Positions 29,241-37,845 of a stretch of 64,000 nucleotides of DNA are shown here, one piece after another. A program made the translations under genes and the position numbers. Position 1 is the first letter of the stretch. Every line of letters starts with the position of its first letter. The stretch is from contig DATHMF010000086.1 in NCBI GenBank assembly GCA_035487355.1, positions 62,001-126,000 on the forward strand, written 5' to 3'. The notes below the pieces were generated by a model. That model worked only from the letters and a program-made list of their open reading frames with translations. It was not told the origin of the DNA and did not search any database. Source of the stretch: Terriglobales bacterium (lineage in GTDB: Bacteria; Acidobacteriota; Terriglobia; Terriglobales; Acidobacteriaceae).

Positions 29241-30104
29241 TTAATCTTTATCTTCTTCCAGCATCTTCTTGCCCTCGGCCAGAAGTTTCTTCTGCTCGGG
29301 GGTGACGGCGGGATATTTTAGATTCAGTGATTTTAATGTGGAGACGATCACATCGGCGACCACCACACGCGTGTACCACTTGTGATCGGCTGGGACAAAA
29401 TACCACGGCGCCCATTCGGTGCTGGTGTGGTTGAACATGGCTTCGTAGGCGCTCATGTATTTGTTCCAATGCTTGCGCTCGGTCAGATCGGAGAGGGCAA
29501 ATTTCCAGTTCTTCTCCGGGGTCTCGATGCGATTGAGGAGCCGTTTCTTCTGCTCTGCCTTGGATAAGTTGAGGGCGAACTTCAGGATGACCACACAATT
29601 GCGCTCGAGGTAGCGTTCAAAGTTGTTGATCTCTTCGTAGCGGGTCTTCCACAGGGCCTTGGTATCTTCACTGATGCCTTCCCTTTCCAGAACCTCGCGA
29701 TGCACGCGCGCCACCAGCACCTCTTCGTAGTAGGAGCGGTTGAAAATCCCGATGAATCCGCGCTCGGGCAGCACCTTGTGGCCCCGCCACAGATAATCGT
29801 GGTGCAGTTCTTCTTCGGTGGGCTGCTTGAAGCTGGTCACGCGTACGCCCTGAGGGTTGATTCCCGACATCACATGCTTGATGACGCTGTCTTTGCCGGC
29901 GGTATCCATGCCCTGAAACAGAACCAGAAGCGCGCGTTGGCGGCAGGCATAGAGCACGTCTTGCAGTTCGGCCATGTGCTGGATGTCGGCCGCCAGTTTG
30001 CTCTCTGCATCCTCTTTATTTTTGAAGCCGTCGGTTGTGGCGGAATCATAGTCGGTAATCTTGATCTTCCCCGATGGAGGGATGCGGAATTGTTCGTAAT
30101 TCAT
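29241..30104 (-). CDS. ppk2: Polyphosphate kinase 2 family protein
   Basis: 287 aa from the ATG at 30104 (MNYEQFRIPP), chosen because AGGAGCG lies just upstream; a GTG at 30161 would translate the SD duplication. It transfers phosphate between polyphosphate and nucleotides. Walker A is in LFQGMDTAGKDSVIKHVMSG, and the Walker-B/lid region RGFIGIFNRSYYEEVLVARV follows. The C-terminal WYFVPADHKWYTRVVVADVI is typical of the PPK2-related group (TIGR03709-like), and length agrees. It is convergent with the BNR gene. Direction of catalysis and nucleotide preference cannot be read from sequence. Confidence 0.93.
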   Translation of the reverse strand: MNYEQFRIPPSGKIKITDYDSATTDGFKNKEDAESKLAADIQHMAELQDVLYACRQRALLVLFQGMDTAGKDSVIKHVMSGINPQGVRVTSFKQPTEEELHHDYLWRGHKVLPERGFIGIFNRSYYEEVLVARVHREVLEREGISEDTKALWKTRYEEINNFERYLERNCVVILKFALNLSKAEQKKRLLNRIETPEKNWKFALSDLTERKHWNKYMSAYEAMFNHTSTEWAPWYFVPADHKWYTRVVVADVIVSTLKSLNLKYPAVTPEQKKLLAEGKKMLEEDKD

Positions 30105-30621
30105 CTTTAGTGCGCTCCTTGGGACTGCGCTCCTTGGGCAGGTAATTGTCTCATTGAGCACAGCCGGGAAAGAAGAACTGTGTCAACACAAGATAGTTCT
30201 CAAGATTTCGACAGGCGATATTTTTTATAGTCTCAAAACGGCACTGACCCATTTTGGAATTCACAAGTGATATCAAAACCGCATTTTTGCAGTAATTTCA
30301 TAGCCGTGTTTCCCTATCGTGTCGTCTAATAGTTATATCAACGTAAGTATCTGGATGTTACTTGTAAATTAGGAAGAACCTGTAACAGCAAGCAACGTCC
30401 ACTCCAGTTTCTTCTTCAGTCGTGCGCGATTTTTGACCGGGCCTCATTGTAGTCAGCTTCAACTCGGCCTTCCGCGTACATGCAAGTTTTTGCCTCTCGG
30501 TCATTCATAGGATGTAGATGCTTCCAGGGACATTCCTGCCTTGCGCGGGATTATGTCCACACCAAGTAAACCCTTAACGGGCGCTACGGTGTAAAAAGCG
30601 CCCAGAAATGGAAGATTGAAT
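30105..30621. other. Intergenic region between divergent ppk2 and secreted repeat gene
   Basis: About 517 bp, no gene supported; both promoters should be here. A hairpin pairs GGGCGCT (30579-30585) with AGCGCCC (30597-30603), ending 18 nt before the ATG of the downstream gene, where it could affect ribosome access. The stretch 30220-30380 is A+T-rich. Confidence 0.5.
30109..30138 (-). promoter_or_regulatory. Duplicated Shine-Dalgarno region of ppk2
   Basis: On the minus strand CCAAGGAGCGCA occurs twice in tandem, 15 nt apart, the inner one ending just before the ppk2 ATG (30104). Each copy carries a full AGGAG. The outer copy sits in front of no good ATG. Confidence 0.55.
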
Positions 30622-32508
30622 ATGCAACCCAGAAAAGTAATCAGCGGAGCTGCATGTATCTATAGATATTTATTGCTAGCTCTTTTGGCTGTCTCAGCGT
30701 TTTCCATCCCCAGCCATGCTCAAGCAACTACGGCACAATGTGTTTCAGTCGCCGTTCCAGCCGGTTGGGTCTCCATAGCCTATTCAACAGACTCTGCGTG
30801 TGGCTCAGGAATAAACAACAAAAGGACCATTGAAGACATTGCAACCATTCCTACGTACGGCGTGATGGTGCTGGCGTGTAGCGATGGCCTGCCGGTACCG
30901 CCCGGTTGGGGTATCAGCGATGGTAGGACGCAAAATTTTAATTGCGGCAGCTCTGGAAACAATCAACACACTCTTATCAACCTCAACAACGCACCGCAAG
31001 ATGCAAGGACGCTTGTGTGCTTTAATAGCGCCATTCCTACAGGCTGGGTCATAACCGATACACCGACCGACAACACCGTTTGTGGTCAAGTAGGGTTTGG
31101 CAATCAACGGTCTATCCTCAATGTCAATATAGAGCCCTTCCACCAACAAGAGACTATTTGCAGTATCACACCGGCAATCCCCCCGGGATGGACGGTGATC
31201 AGCACAGGGACAAGCACCACGATGTGCGTAGGCAGGATCGGAGACACTGCGGCTATCGAAACAATACAAAACCAAAATAACCCACCACCCCCCGGCGATT
31301 TTTCAATCTGGGCAAGCCCGACATCCATTAGAGCCGTACAGGGAAGCAATGCCTCTTTGACTGTATTCATTGACCGCACGCAAGGGTTCAATGGGGCCGT
31401 CACATTAAGCGCTTCCGGATTGCCGAGCGGCGCCAGCGCAAGCTTCAATCCCAATGGCACAACCGGCAACTCTTCCACGATGACGGTAACGGCAAATGCG
31501 GGCATTCCGAGCGGAGGGTTCTCGGTGACTATTACCGGAGTAAGCGGATCTCTGAATCACAGCACGACGATCTCGGTAACGATCGGCTATCCCCGCATCG
31601 GCTACCTTGATAACAGTGGAAACCTCTATGTGAAAGAAGGCACGGTCCTTGCGCCTTGGGTTCTGGAATACACTGGCGTGACGCAGTTCGCTATCAATGG
31701 AAGCCGCATCGGAGTCATTGATGGCAGCGGCACCCTGCTCGTCAAAGAAGGAGACCTCACCGCTCCTTGGGTCACCGAAAACTATGGCATAACCCAATTC
31801 GCGCTCAATGGAAGCCGTATTGGAACCCTCGATGGCAGCGGCACCTTGAACGTCAAAGAGGGAGATCTCTCTGGTCCGTGGGTTACCGAATATTATGGCG
31901 TGACCCAATTCCAACTCAATGGAACTCGCATTGGCATCATCCCCAATGACGGCAGCAATGCCCTGCTAGTCAAAGAAGGAGACCTCACCAGCGGCTGGGT
32001 TGACGAATACAATGGCGTGACCCAATTCCAACTCAATGGAACCCGCATTGGCATCATCCTCAATGACGGCAGCAATGCCCTGCTGGTCAAAGAGAACAGC
32101 CTCTACGACCCCTGGGTAACTGAATACTATGGCGTAACTCAATTCCAACTCAATGGAACCCGCATTGGCATCATACCCAATGACGGCAACAATTCCCTGC
32201 TGGTCAAAGAAGGAGACCTCACCAGTGGCTGGGTTGACGAATACGATGGCGTGACCCAATTCCGGCTTGATGGAACTCGCATTGGAATCATCCTCAGTGA
32301 CGGCAGCAACGCTCTGCTGGTCAAAGACAACACTCTCTATGACCCCTGGGTAACTGAGAGCACAAACGTGGCGCAGTTTGCACTTGATAACGGCAACCGC
32401 GTTGGGTTATTGCGGGTTGGTGGCAATCTTCTGGCCAACGAAGGGGGGCTATCTGCCGACCTCAACTTCGAGGCATCGGGCGTAACTCAATTCGCTTTTA
32501 CTCACTAA
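30622..32508 (+). CDS. Secreted modular repeat protein: Cys-pair repeats, Ig-like domain, eight ~38-aa repeats
   Basis: 628 aa from ATG at 30622 (TTG at 30616 also in frame). Signal peptide (YRYLLLALLAVSAFSIPSHA). Residues about 40-225 hold four ~48-aa modules, each with two Cys and a P-x-GW motif (VPAGWVSIAYST, VPPGWGISDGRT, IPTGWVITDTPT, IPPGWTVISTGT). An Ig-like domain follows (about 230-325). The rest is eight tandem ~37-39 aa repeats of the form RIGIIxxDGSNALLVKEGDL, ending GVTQFxLNGT. Repeats 4/6 and 5/7 are more alike than neighbours, showing that a two-repeat unit was duplicated. Eight such blades suggest a beta-propeller or solenoid (inference). A strong terminator follows at 32529-32563. 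No enzyme motif seen. Confidence 0.85.
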   Translation: MQPRKVISGAACIYRYLLLALLAVSAFSIPSHAQATTAQCVSVAVPAGWVSIAYSTDSACGSGINNKRTIEDIATIPTYGVMVLACSDGLPVPPGWGISDGRTQNFNCGSSGNNQHTLINLNNAPQDARTLVCFNSAIPTGWVITDTPTDNTVCGQVGFGNQRSILNVNIEPFHQQETICSITPAIPPGWTVISTGTSTTMCVGRIGDTAAIETIQNQNNPPPPGDFSIWASPTSIRAVQGSNASLTVFIDRTQGFNGAVTLSASGLPSGASASFNPNGTTGNSSTMTVTANAGIPSGGFSVTITGVSGSLNHSTTISVTIGYPRIGYLDNSGNLYVKEGTVLAPWVLEYTGVTQFAINGSRIGVIDGSGTLLVKEGDLTAPWVTENYGITQFALNGSRIGTLDGSGTLNVKEGDLSGPWVTEYYGVTQFQLNGTRIGIIPNDGSNALLVKEGDLTSGWVDEYNGVTQFQLNGTRIGIILNDGSNALLVKENSLYDPWVTEYYGVTQFQLNGTRIGIIPNDGNNSLLVKEGDLTSGWVDEYDGVTQFRLDGTRIGIILSDGSNALLVKDNTLYDPWVTESTNVAQFALDNGNRVGLLRVGGNLLANEGGLSADLNFEASGVTQFAFTH

Positions 32509-32528
32509 CAACAGGTTACTGGAGTGAT

Positions 32529-32563
32529 GGCCCAGGTGATGCAACTATCACCTGGGCCTTTTT
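32529..32563 (+). terminator. Rho-independent terminator
   Basis: A perfect 12-bp stem GGCCCAGGTGAT / ATCACCTGGGCC with a 6-nt loop, followed by TTTTT, lies 20 bp after the stop codon of the secreted repeat gene. It also sits just before the convergent LigD-polymerase gene. Confidence 0.9.
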
Positions 32564-32591
32564 CGTCTCTGAAGGCGGCGACTGATTTGCA

Positions 32592-33515
32592 TCAGGCCAC
32601 GGCAGCAAGCTTGGGCATCTTTTGTTTGAGCTTCAGAACGGGCGCGAAAAGATCACCCGATTTTTCCACTCTCTTCAGCACTTGATCGGCGGTGAACAGC
32701 AACAGCTCGGGGTCTTGCTTTTTCAGGCAGCGCGCAACTTCATCCCAGATCACGGGAGTAGAAACCGTAGGATGCTCTTTGGCGCGCAACGAATAGACGC
32801 AGACGGTTGTCTTGTGCTGGTCGTTCTGGCTCCAATCCACAAAAACTTTGTTGGTCCGTAAAGACTTCTTCATCTCTGAAACGACCAATTCCGGATGCTC
32901 GCGCTCCAGCTTACGGGCCAGTTCGTGGGCAAAGGGCTTGGTCTGGTCGTAAGTAGCTTTGGTATTCAACGGCAGATAAACTTGCAATCCCTTGGAGCCG
33001 GAGGTCTTGGGAAAAATTTCAAGCTGCAGCGAAGTGAAAAATTCTTTCAGCCGCAGCGCGACCTGGCAGCAGTGCACGATGGTGGCAGGCGGTCCAGGAT
33101 CGAGGTCGAAGACCATCATAGTCGGCCGCGAAACATCTTTGGCGAGCGAGAGCGAGGTGTGCAATTCGATATTGGCCAGGTTCGCCGCCCAGACCAGAGT
33201 GGCGACGTCTTGCGCCATGCAGTAATCCATCCAGCGCTGGTTGCCTTCGCTCCAGATGCGCGCGGTCTGGACCCAATCGGGACGATGCTTAGGACAGTTC
33301 TTTTCATAAAAAAACATGCCGCCCACGCCATTGGGATAGCGCTTCATGGTCAGCGGACGTCCGCGCAAGTGGGGCAGCAAAACCGGCGCGATGCGCATGT
33401 AATAGTCAATGAGCTCGCCTTTGGTGAAACCATCGGCAGGATATAAAACTTTGTCGAGATTAGAAACGCTTAACTTGCGGCCCTGGATTTCGATGATGGA
33501 AGTATTTTTCGCCAT
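32592..33515 (-). CDS. LigD-type DNA polymerase/primase domain protein (stand-alone)
   Basis: 307 aa from ATG at 33515 (MAKNTSIIEIQGRKLSVSNL). It matches the polymerase domain of bacterial NHEJ ligase D, an archaeo-eukaryotic primase fold. Visible are SNLDKVLYPADGFTKGELID, the template/primer region RPLTMKRYPNGVGG, the metal-binding Asp pair in MVFDLDPGPPA, and PKTSGSKGLQVYLPL. There is no ligase or phosphoesterase domain, and no Ku gene is in the window, so partners must be encoded elsewhere. The family fills or extends broken ends with rNTPs/dNTPs. It is convergent with the preceding gene, separated by the terminator. Confidence 0.92.
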   Translation of the reverse strand: MAKNTSIIEIQGRKLSVSNLDKVLYPADGFTKGELIDYYMRIAPVLLPHLRGRPLTMKRYPNGVGGMFFYEKNCPKHRPDWVQTARIWSEGNQRWMDYCMAQDVATLVWAANLANIELHTSLSLAKDVSRPTMMVFDLDPGPPATIVHCCQVALRLKEFFTSLQLEIFPKTSGSKGLQVYLPLNTKATYDQTKPFAHELARKLEREHPELVVSEMKKSLRTNKVFVDWSQNDQHKTTVCVYSLRAKEHPTVSTPVIWDEVARCLKKQDPELLLFTADQVLKRVEKSGDLFAPVLKLKQKMPKLAAVA

Positions 33516-33649
33516 AGACAAAGTCCCGCTGGATTAGATGCGTCAGCCCCGAAGGATACTCCTCTTAATAAACAAGTTATCGCTTGCGGGCTCCGGACCC
33601 TACACGCCCCTTGTATTCAAACGTGGGTGTTGCCCAGCAATTGATCTAC

Positions 33650-34060
33650 AAGTCGAGCAATGCAGACCAGCATTCCAAAACTTGAAGCCTGATACTCCTG
33701 ATTAGACCCTAACCAAAAATTGAAAGTGAAAGGATGTTAGCTCATGAGATCACACACATTGCTGTGTTTCTTGTTCATTGTGCTGGTCTGCTCCGTTTCG
33801 GCGTCTGCAATCGCTGTCTCGGTTAGCAGCCCGGCAAACAACTCCAACATCACCTCTCCTGTAAACATCAGTGCATCGGCAACCCCTACTTCCGGTTTTG
33901 TCATTACCGGGTGGCACATTTATGTAGACAGCAACCTTGATTCGTACAGCCCCGGCGCTGTCAATGCAATCAATACCAATCTTACGATCGCCGATGGCAC
34001 TCATACTGTCATTGTGCGCGCCTGGGACAGCTCGGGCGCGTTTGCCTCCCAGACTCTCAG
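33650..34060 (+). repeat. First copy of a ~400-bp tandem duplication
   Basis: The upstream region and first ~105 codons of the gene at 33744 are nearly identical to 35450-35850. The block begins at GTCGAGCAATGCAGACCAG and includes the promoter-proximal DNA, SD (AAAGGA), start codon and signal peptide. Identity fades at the end of the first Ig-like domain. Confidence 0.8.
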
Positions 34061-35141
34061 CCTCACCGTAACCACATCCCCCCAAACCGTAACTATCACA
34101 GCTCCGGCGAATAATTCCAATCAGAACAATTCGGTGCTGGTGACCGCCTCCGCGGTCTCTCCATCGGCGATTGACCATCTCGAGGTCTGGGATGCAACCT
34201 ACGGCGCCAAGCTCGGGGACTCGCCCGGAAATACGGTTAATACTGCCTACAATCTGGCCCAGAATGGGTCGCACACCATCGTTGTCCAATCGATCAGCAG
34301 TGGCACCTTCCAGATCCTGGCGAAGAGCCAGGTGATCGTGACAGTCAACGGAACTTCCTCGGGCTGTATCAACTCAGCAAACGTGTACTGCGACTTCGAT
34401 AACTCTTCGAATGTATGGAGTGTGGACAAACGAGCTGCGCAGGGGCCGGGGTCCACTCAACCCGTGGTAGCTGGTTACAATCACCCCGACAACAAGTCCG
34501 TCAAGTTCTACGAGACGGACATCGGATACTCAAATGTACTCTTCGGCCAAGAAGCTCCCCAGTCTTCATGGAATACCTCCAGCGAGGAGGACTTCTGGAC
34601 CCTGGACGAGTCTGTTAATGTGTTCAACCCTGCTGGAACCCAGGCTTTTGAGACCGATGCCCAGTATGTCTGGAAGAACGCGTGGACGATGTTCTACACC
34701 GAGTGCGACCTTACGCAGGGATACTGGAACGTCTACGGCGGGGATGTCAACGGCGGGGGAACCTGGCAGCCGCTCGACGGCACGACGAAAGATGCCAATA
34801 GCAATATACCTCCTCTGCTTACTTGTTCCCGCGACGGTAGTGACTCAATGAAGAATGGCCTGCAAGCGGGATGGCACCACATTGTGTGGAAGTTCCAGCG
34901 GTCGCCCGAGGGATTTGCGATTTTCCATTCTTTCGCCTTCGACGACAAGGCCGAGGTTTTGTTGAATAATTATGCTCCTACAACATTCCATCGCACCGTT
35001 ACGTGCTGCGACGGCGACTTCGGCGCGCTGATCCAGTTAGGTGGTGTCTCAAGCAAGATATTTGACAACAATTCAAACATTTCTCGCGACATCGGCGTTA
35101 ATGTCACCGCGCAGAAAGTGGCACACGACAACCATTTTTAA
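33744..35141 (+). CDS. Secreted Ig-like protein with concanavalin-like C-terminus (paralogue 1)
   Basis: 465 aa. Signal peptide MRSHTLLCFLFIVLVCSVSA. Two Ig-like domains (about residues 22-110 and 113-200): the first has the pattern VSSPANNSNITSPVNISASA, WHIYVDSNLDSYS, TVIVRAWDSSGAFASQTLSL; the second is more diverged. From about 205 to the end is a separate domain with Trp/Tyr-rich strands (NVYCDFDNSSNVWSVDKRA, WHHIVWKFQRSPEGFAIFHS), like lectin/laminin-G-type jelly rolls found in polysaccharide-binding proteins. No catalytic residues recognised. The 5' end is almost identical to the gene at 35542. It lies in a tandem pair and is probably exported. Confidence 0.85.
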   Translation: MRSHTLLCFLFIVLVCSVSASAIAVSVSSPANNSNITSPVNISASATPTSGFVITGWHIYVDSNLDSYSPGAVNAINTNLTIADGTHTVIVRAWDSSGAFASQTLSLTVTTSPQTVTITAPANNSNQNNSVLVTASAVSPSAIDHLEVWDATYGAKLGDSPGNTVNTAYNLAQNGSHTIVVQSISSGTFQILAKSQVIVTVNGTSSGCINSANVYCDFDNSSNVWSVDKRAAQGPGSTQPVVAGYNHPDNKSVKFYETDIGYSNVLFGQEAPQSSWNTSSEEDFWTLDESVNVFNPAGTQAFETDAQYVWKNAWTMFYTECDLTQGYWNVYGGDVNGGGTWQPLDGTTKDANSNIPPLLTCSRDGSDSMKNGLQAGWHHIVWKFQRSPEGFAIFHSFAFDDKAEVLLNNYAPTTFHRTVTCCDGDFGALIQLGGVSSKIFDNNSNISRDIGVNVTAQKVAHDNHF

Positions 35142-35541
35142 ACCAGCACATTCTGGGGTAGTGCTACAGCTTCATTCAAGTTGTAGCACTGCCGGCCTCA
35201 GCAACATGTTGGCATTGTCTTAATTCGCGATTCAATTCCCGGATACCACCGGTCGAATCTTTTGTGAAATTGAGGTGTGGCAATGATTCGCTGGAAAATC
35301 GATCATATCCTCAGTGACGTGTCTGGGTGATGAGAGCCTCCATGTTTTGCATACGTTTTCGCTTCGCGCCCGGCTTACACACTCTTAAGTGCTTGAAATC
35401 CTCCGCTGTCCTTGTGGAAGTGCCCAGTTCCCCGCGAATCGTTGTCAAAGTCGAGCAATGCAGACCAGCTTTCTGAAATTTGAAGCCTGATACTGCTGAT
35501 TAGACCCTAACCAAAAATTGAAAGTGAAAGGATGTTAGCTC
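35142..35541. other. Intergenic region between tandem paralogues
   Basis: 400 bp, no gene. A 9-bp perfect inverted repeat (AGTGCTACA at 35160-35168 with TGTAGCACT at 35182-35190) follows the first gene's stop and may act as a terminator, although no T-run follows. The last ~90 bp are the second copy of the duplicated leader shared with 33650-33743. Confidence 0.55.
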
Positions 35542-35850
35542 ATGAGATCACACACATTGCTGTGTTTCTTGTTCTTCGTGTTGGTCTGTTCCGTTTCGGC
35601 GTCTGCAATCGCTGTCTCGGTTAGCAGCCCGGCAAACAACTCCAACGTCACCTCTCCCGTAAATATCAATGCATCGGCAACCCCTACTCCCGGTTATGTC
35701 ATTACCGGGTGGCACATTTATGCAGACGGCGTTGATTCCTACAGCTCCGGCGCTGTCAATGCAATCAATACCAATCTTACGATCGCCAATGGCACTCATA
35801 CTGTCGTCGTGCGCGCCTGGGACAGTTCGGGCGCATTCGCCAGCCAGACC
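35450..35850 (+). repeat. Second copy of the ~400-bp tandem duplication
   Basis: Near-identical to 33650-34060, covering leader, ribosome-binding site, signal peptide and first Ig-like domain. Differences include small in-frame length changes (for example YVDSNLDSYS against YADGVDSYS). Confidence 0.8.
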
Positions 35851-37650
35851 CTGACTCTAAACTTTGTGGCCCAGGGCGTCACCGTGAGTGTCAGCTCACC
35901 GTTGAACGGCGCAACTGCTTATTCGCCTGCCCACATTAACGCCAACGCCATTTCGGCCAACCCCATCACCGGATGGCACGTCTACGTTGACAGCGTTGAC
36001 TCGTTCTCCGGAGGTGCGGGCAGTACACTGAGCGCCGACGTGCTCATGAGCGTGGGTTCGCACACCGTAATCGTTCGCGCCTGGGACAGCACTGGCGCGT
36101 TGGGCTCCCAGACTTTCAGCCTCACTGTGGCGTCTCCGGGAGTTGGGGTAGCGGTGAGCTCTCCCGCTAACAATGCCACGGTGGCATCGCCGGCGACCAT
36201 TCAGGCGAGCGCCACCTCTCCCAATACAATCATCGCCTGGCATGTCTATGTGGACAACGTGGATTCCTTCAGCGCCGGCCAGACCAACTCAATCTCAGCC
36301 AGCCTGGCATTGAGTCCGGGCACGCATACCGTGATCGTCCGCGCCTGGGACAGCACCGGAGCCTATAACAGTCAAAGCCTTACCTTGACGGCAACCAACG
36401 TAGTGCAAGTGACCCTGACCACGCCCGCCAATAATTCCAGCGTTAGTTCACCGGTGGCCTTGCAGGCATCGGCCACTTCCGGAAATGGGATCGTCGGCTG
36501 GCACGTCTACGTGGATAGCGTGGATTCCTACACCGCAGGCGCAGTCAGCTCGATTAACCCAAGTCTGGTCATGGCGAACGGGCCACATACGATCGTGGTA
36601 CGCGCATGGGATAGCGGCGGGGCCTCCGGCGACAAGACCATCACCGTCAACGTTCTGCAACCCGGCGTGAATGTAGTGGTGAGCACTCCGGCCAATAACT
36701 CGACCGTGAGTTCGCCGGTAACCATCCAGGCATCGGCGACATCCACCAACGCGATTGTGGGATGGCACATTTACCTCGACAGTGCCGATGTATTCAGCCA
36801 GAGCAACATCAGCGCCATCAACACCAGCGTGAACGTGGGATCCGGCTCGCACACCTTGGTCGTCCGCGCCTGGGACAGCAGCGGGAGCTTCGGCGACCAG
36901 ACTCTCACTTTCTCGGTCGGCGGTACTCCTCCCCCTCCGGGTGGAAACTATACGCTGATTGATGACATCAACCCCTGGCTGCAATGCCTGAACGGATGTG
37001 GCGATCCCGGCGGGACCGGGCCGCAACCCGTAACCAGCCAAAGCCTGGTCGCCTCGCCCAACAACAGCGCCGACGGGTTCTCGCACTTGTTCTCGATCGG
37101 CGGGACCGCAGTTTACGCGGATTCCTACTGGTACGTAAACCGGACTGCGACCTCTACGCCGGCCATGCCTTCGGCACTGGTGACACAACAGACCTACTCG
37201 TTTGACTTGCTGATTCCCTCCGGGCAGGAGAACAATCCGCAAGCCATCGAATGGGAAACGCAGCAGCAGTTTCAGGGCACGGTCTACAACACCGGATGGC
37301 AGGCCCTGTATGCCGGAATCAGCGATCCGACCAAGATGCAGATGCGCACCTTCCAGTGGAGCGACAAGACCTGGTACGACACGGGAATCCTGGTGCCGCG
37401 CTTTACCGCGGACGCCTGGCACCATGTGCAAGTGGATGAACATGTTTCGGGAACGACCATCTTTTTCGATGACATCATTATCGATCAAACGAGATATGTT
37501 CCCACGATTCCCAGTGGAGCCTCGCACCAGGCAATCTTCACAGGCTTCAGTGCGGCATTCAACAATGCCTTCCAACTCGACCTGAACTTCAGGGCCGACC
37601 CATACACCGTCTACATTGACAACATGACAATTACATACTCTACCAACTGA
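35542..37650 (+). CDS. Secreted protein with five Ig-like repeats and jelly-roll-like C-terminus (paralogue 2)
   Basis: 702 aa. Signal peptide MRSHTLLCFLFFVLVCSVSA. Five Ig-like repeats of about 88 aa each (about residues 22-460), each with SPANNSTVSSPVTIQASAT, GWHVYVDSVDS and HTVIVRAWDSSGA-type strands. A Pro/Gly linker follows (GGTPPPPGGN), then a C-terminal domain (about 470-702) with INPWLQCLNGCGDPGGTG, WHHVQVDEHVSGTTIFFDDI and VYIDNMTITYS, resembling a concanavalin-like carbohydrate-binding fold. Compared with its neighbour it has three more Ig repeats and a different C-terminal half. The C-terminal domains share only the WHH motif. Probably an extracellular surface or binding protein; role unknown. 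Confidence 0.87.
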   Translation: MRSHTLLCFLFFVLVCSVSASAIAVSVSSPANNSNVTSPVNINASATPTPGYVITGWHIYADGVDSYSSGAVNAINTNLTIANGTHTVVVRAWDSSGAFASQTLTLNFVAQGVTVSVSSPLNGATAYSPAHINANAISANPITGWHVYVDSVDSFSGGAGSTLSADVLMSVGSHTVIVRAWDSTGALGSQTFSLTVASPGVGVAVSSPANNATVASPATIQASATSPNTIIAWHVYVDNVDSFSAGQTNSISASLALSPGTHTVIVRAWDSTGAYNSQSLTLTATNVVQVTLTTPANNSSVSSPVALQASATSGNGIVGWHVYVDSVDSYTAGAVSSINPSLVMANGPHTIVVRAWDSGGASGDKTITVNVLQPGVNVVVSTPANNSTVSSPVTIQASATSTNAIVGWHIYLDSADVFSQSNISAINTSVNVGSGSHTLVVRAWDSSGSFGDQTLTFSVGGTPPPPGGNYTLIDDINPWLQCLNGCGDPGGTGPQPVTSQSLVASPNNSADGFSHLFSIGGTAVYADSYWYVNRTATSTPAMPSALVTQQTYSFDLLIPSGQENNPQAIEWETQQQFQGTVYNTGWQALYAGISDPTKMQMRTFQWSDKTWYDTGILVPRFTADAWHHVQVDEHVSGTTIFFDDIIIDQTRYVPTIPSGASHQAIFTGFSAAFNNAFQLDLNFRADPYTVYIDNMTITYSTN

Positions 37651-37661
37651 ACTCACGGCCG

Positions 37662-37692
37662 GGCAGGAGCGTGGCTCACCACGCCTCCTGCC
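37662..37692 (+). terminator. Strong hairpin after the second Ig-like gene
   Basis: GGCAGGAGCGTGG pairs with CCACGCCTCCTGCC (one bulged base) around a CTCA loop, 12 bp after the stop codon. There is no T-run, so it may be a transcript-end stabiliser or part of a bidirectional terminator. Confidence 0.6.
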
Positions 37693-37845
37693 AGGGTCGG
37701 TCATGGGCCGCTTCGTCACTGGACCGAAGCTGCGGCGCCGGCGCTATCTCCCATTCCGATTCTGCGCTCCTGCCTTCTATACTCTATTCACGGAAAACAA
37801 TTTGAGCCTGTCCAATAGAATTCATCCATATACTTCTTAATATCC

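Noticed and set aside
30572-30621. Possible riboswitch at the hairpin before the secreted repeat gene
   Set aside because: Only a single 7-bp stem is visible and no known aptamer motif matches.
36448-37719. Long minus-strand open frame of 423 codons opposite the second Ig-like gene
   Set aside because: It runs antisense to a repetitive, well-supported secreted gene and its translation shows no domain; long antisense frames are expected in GC-rich repeats.
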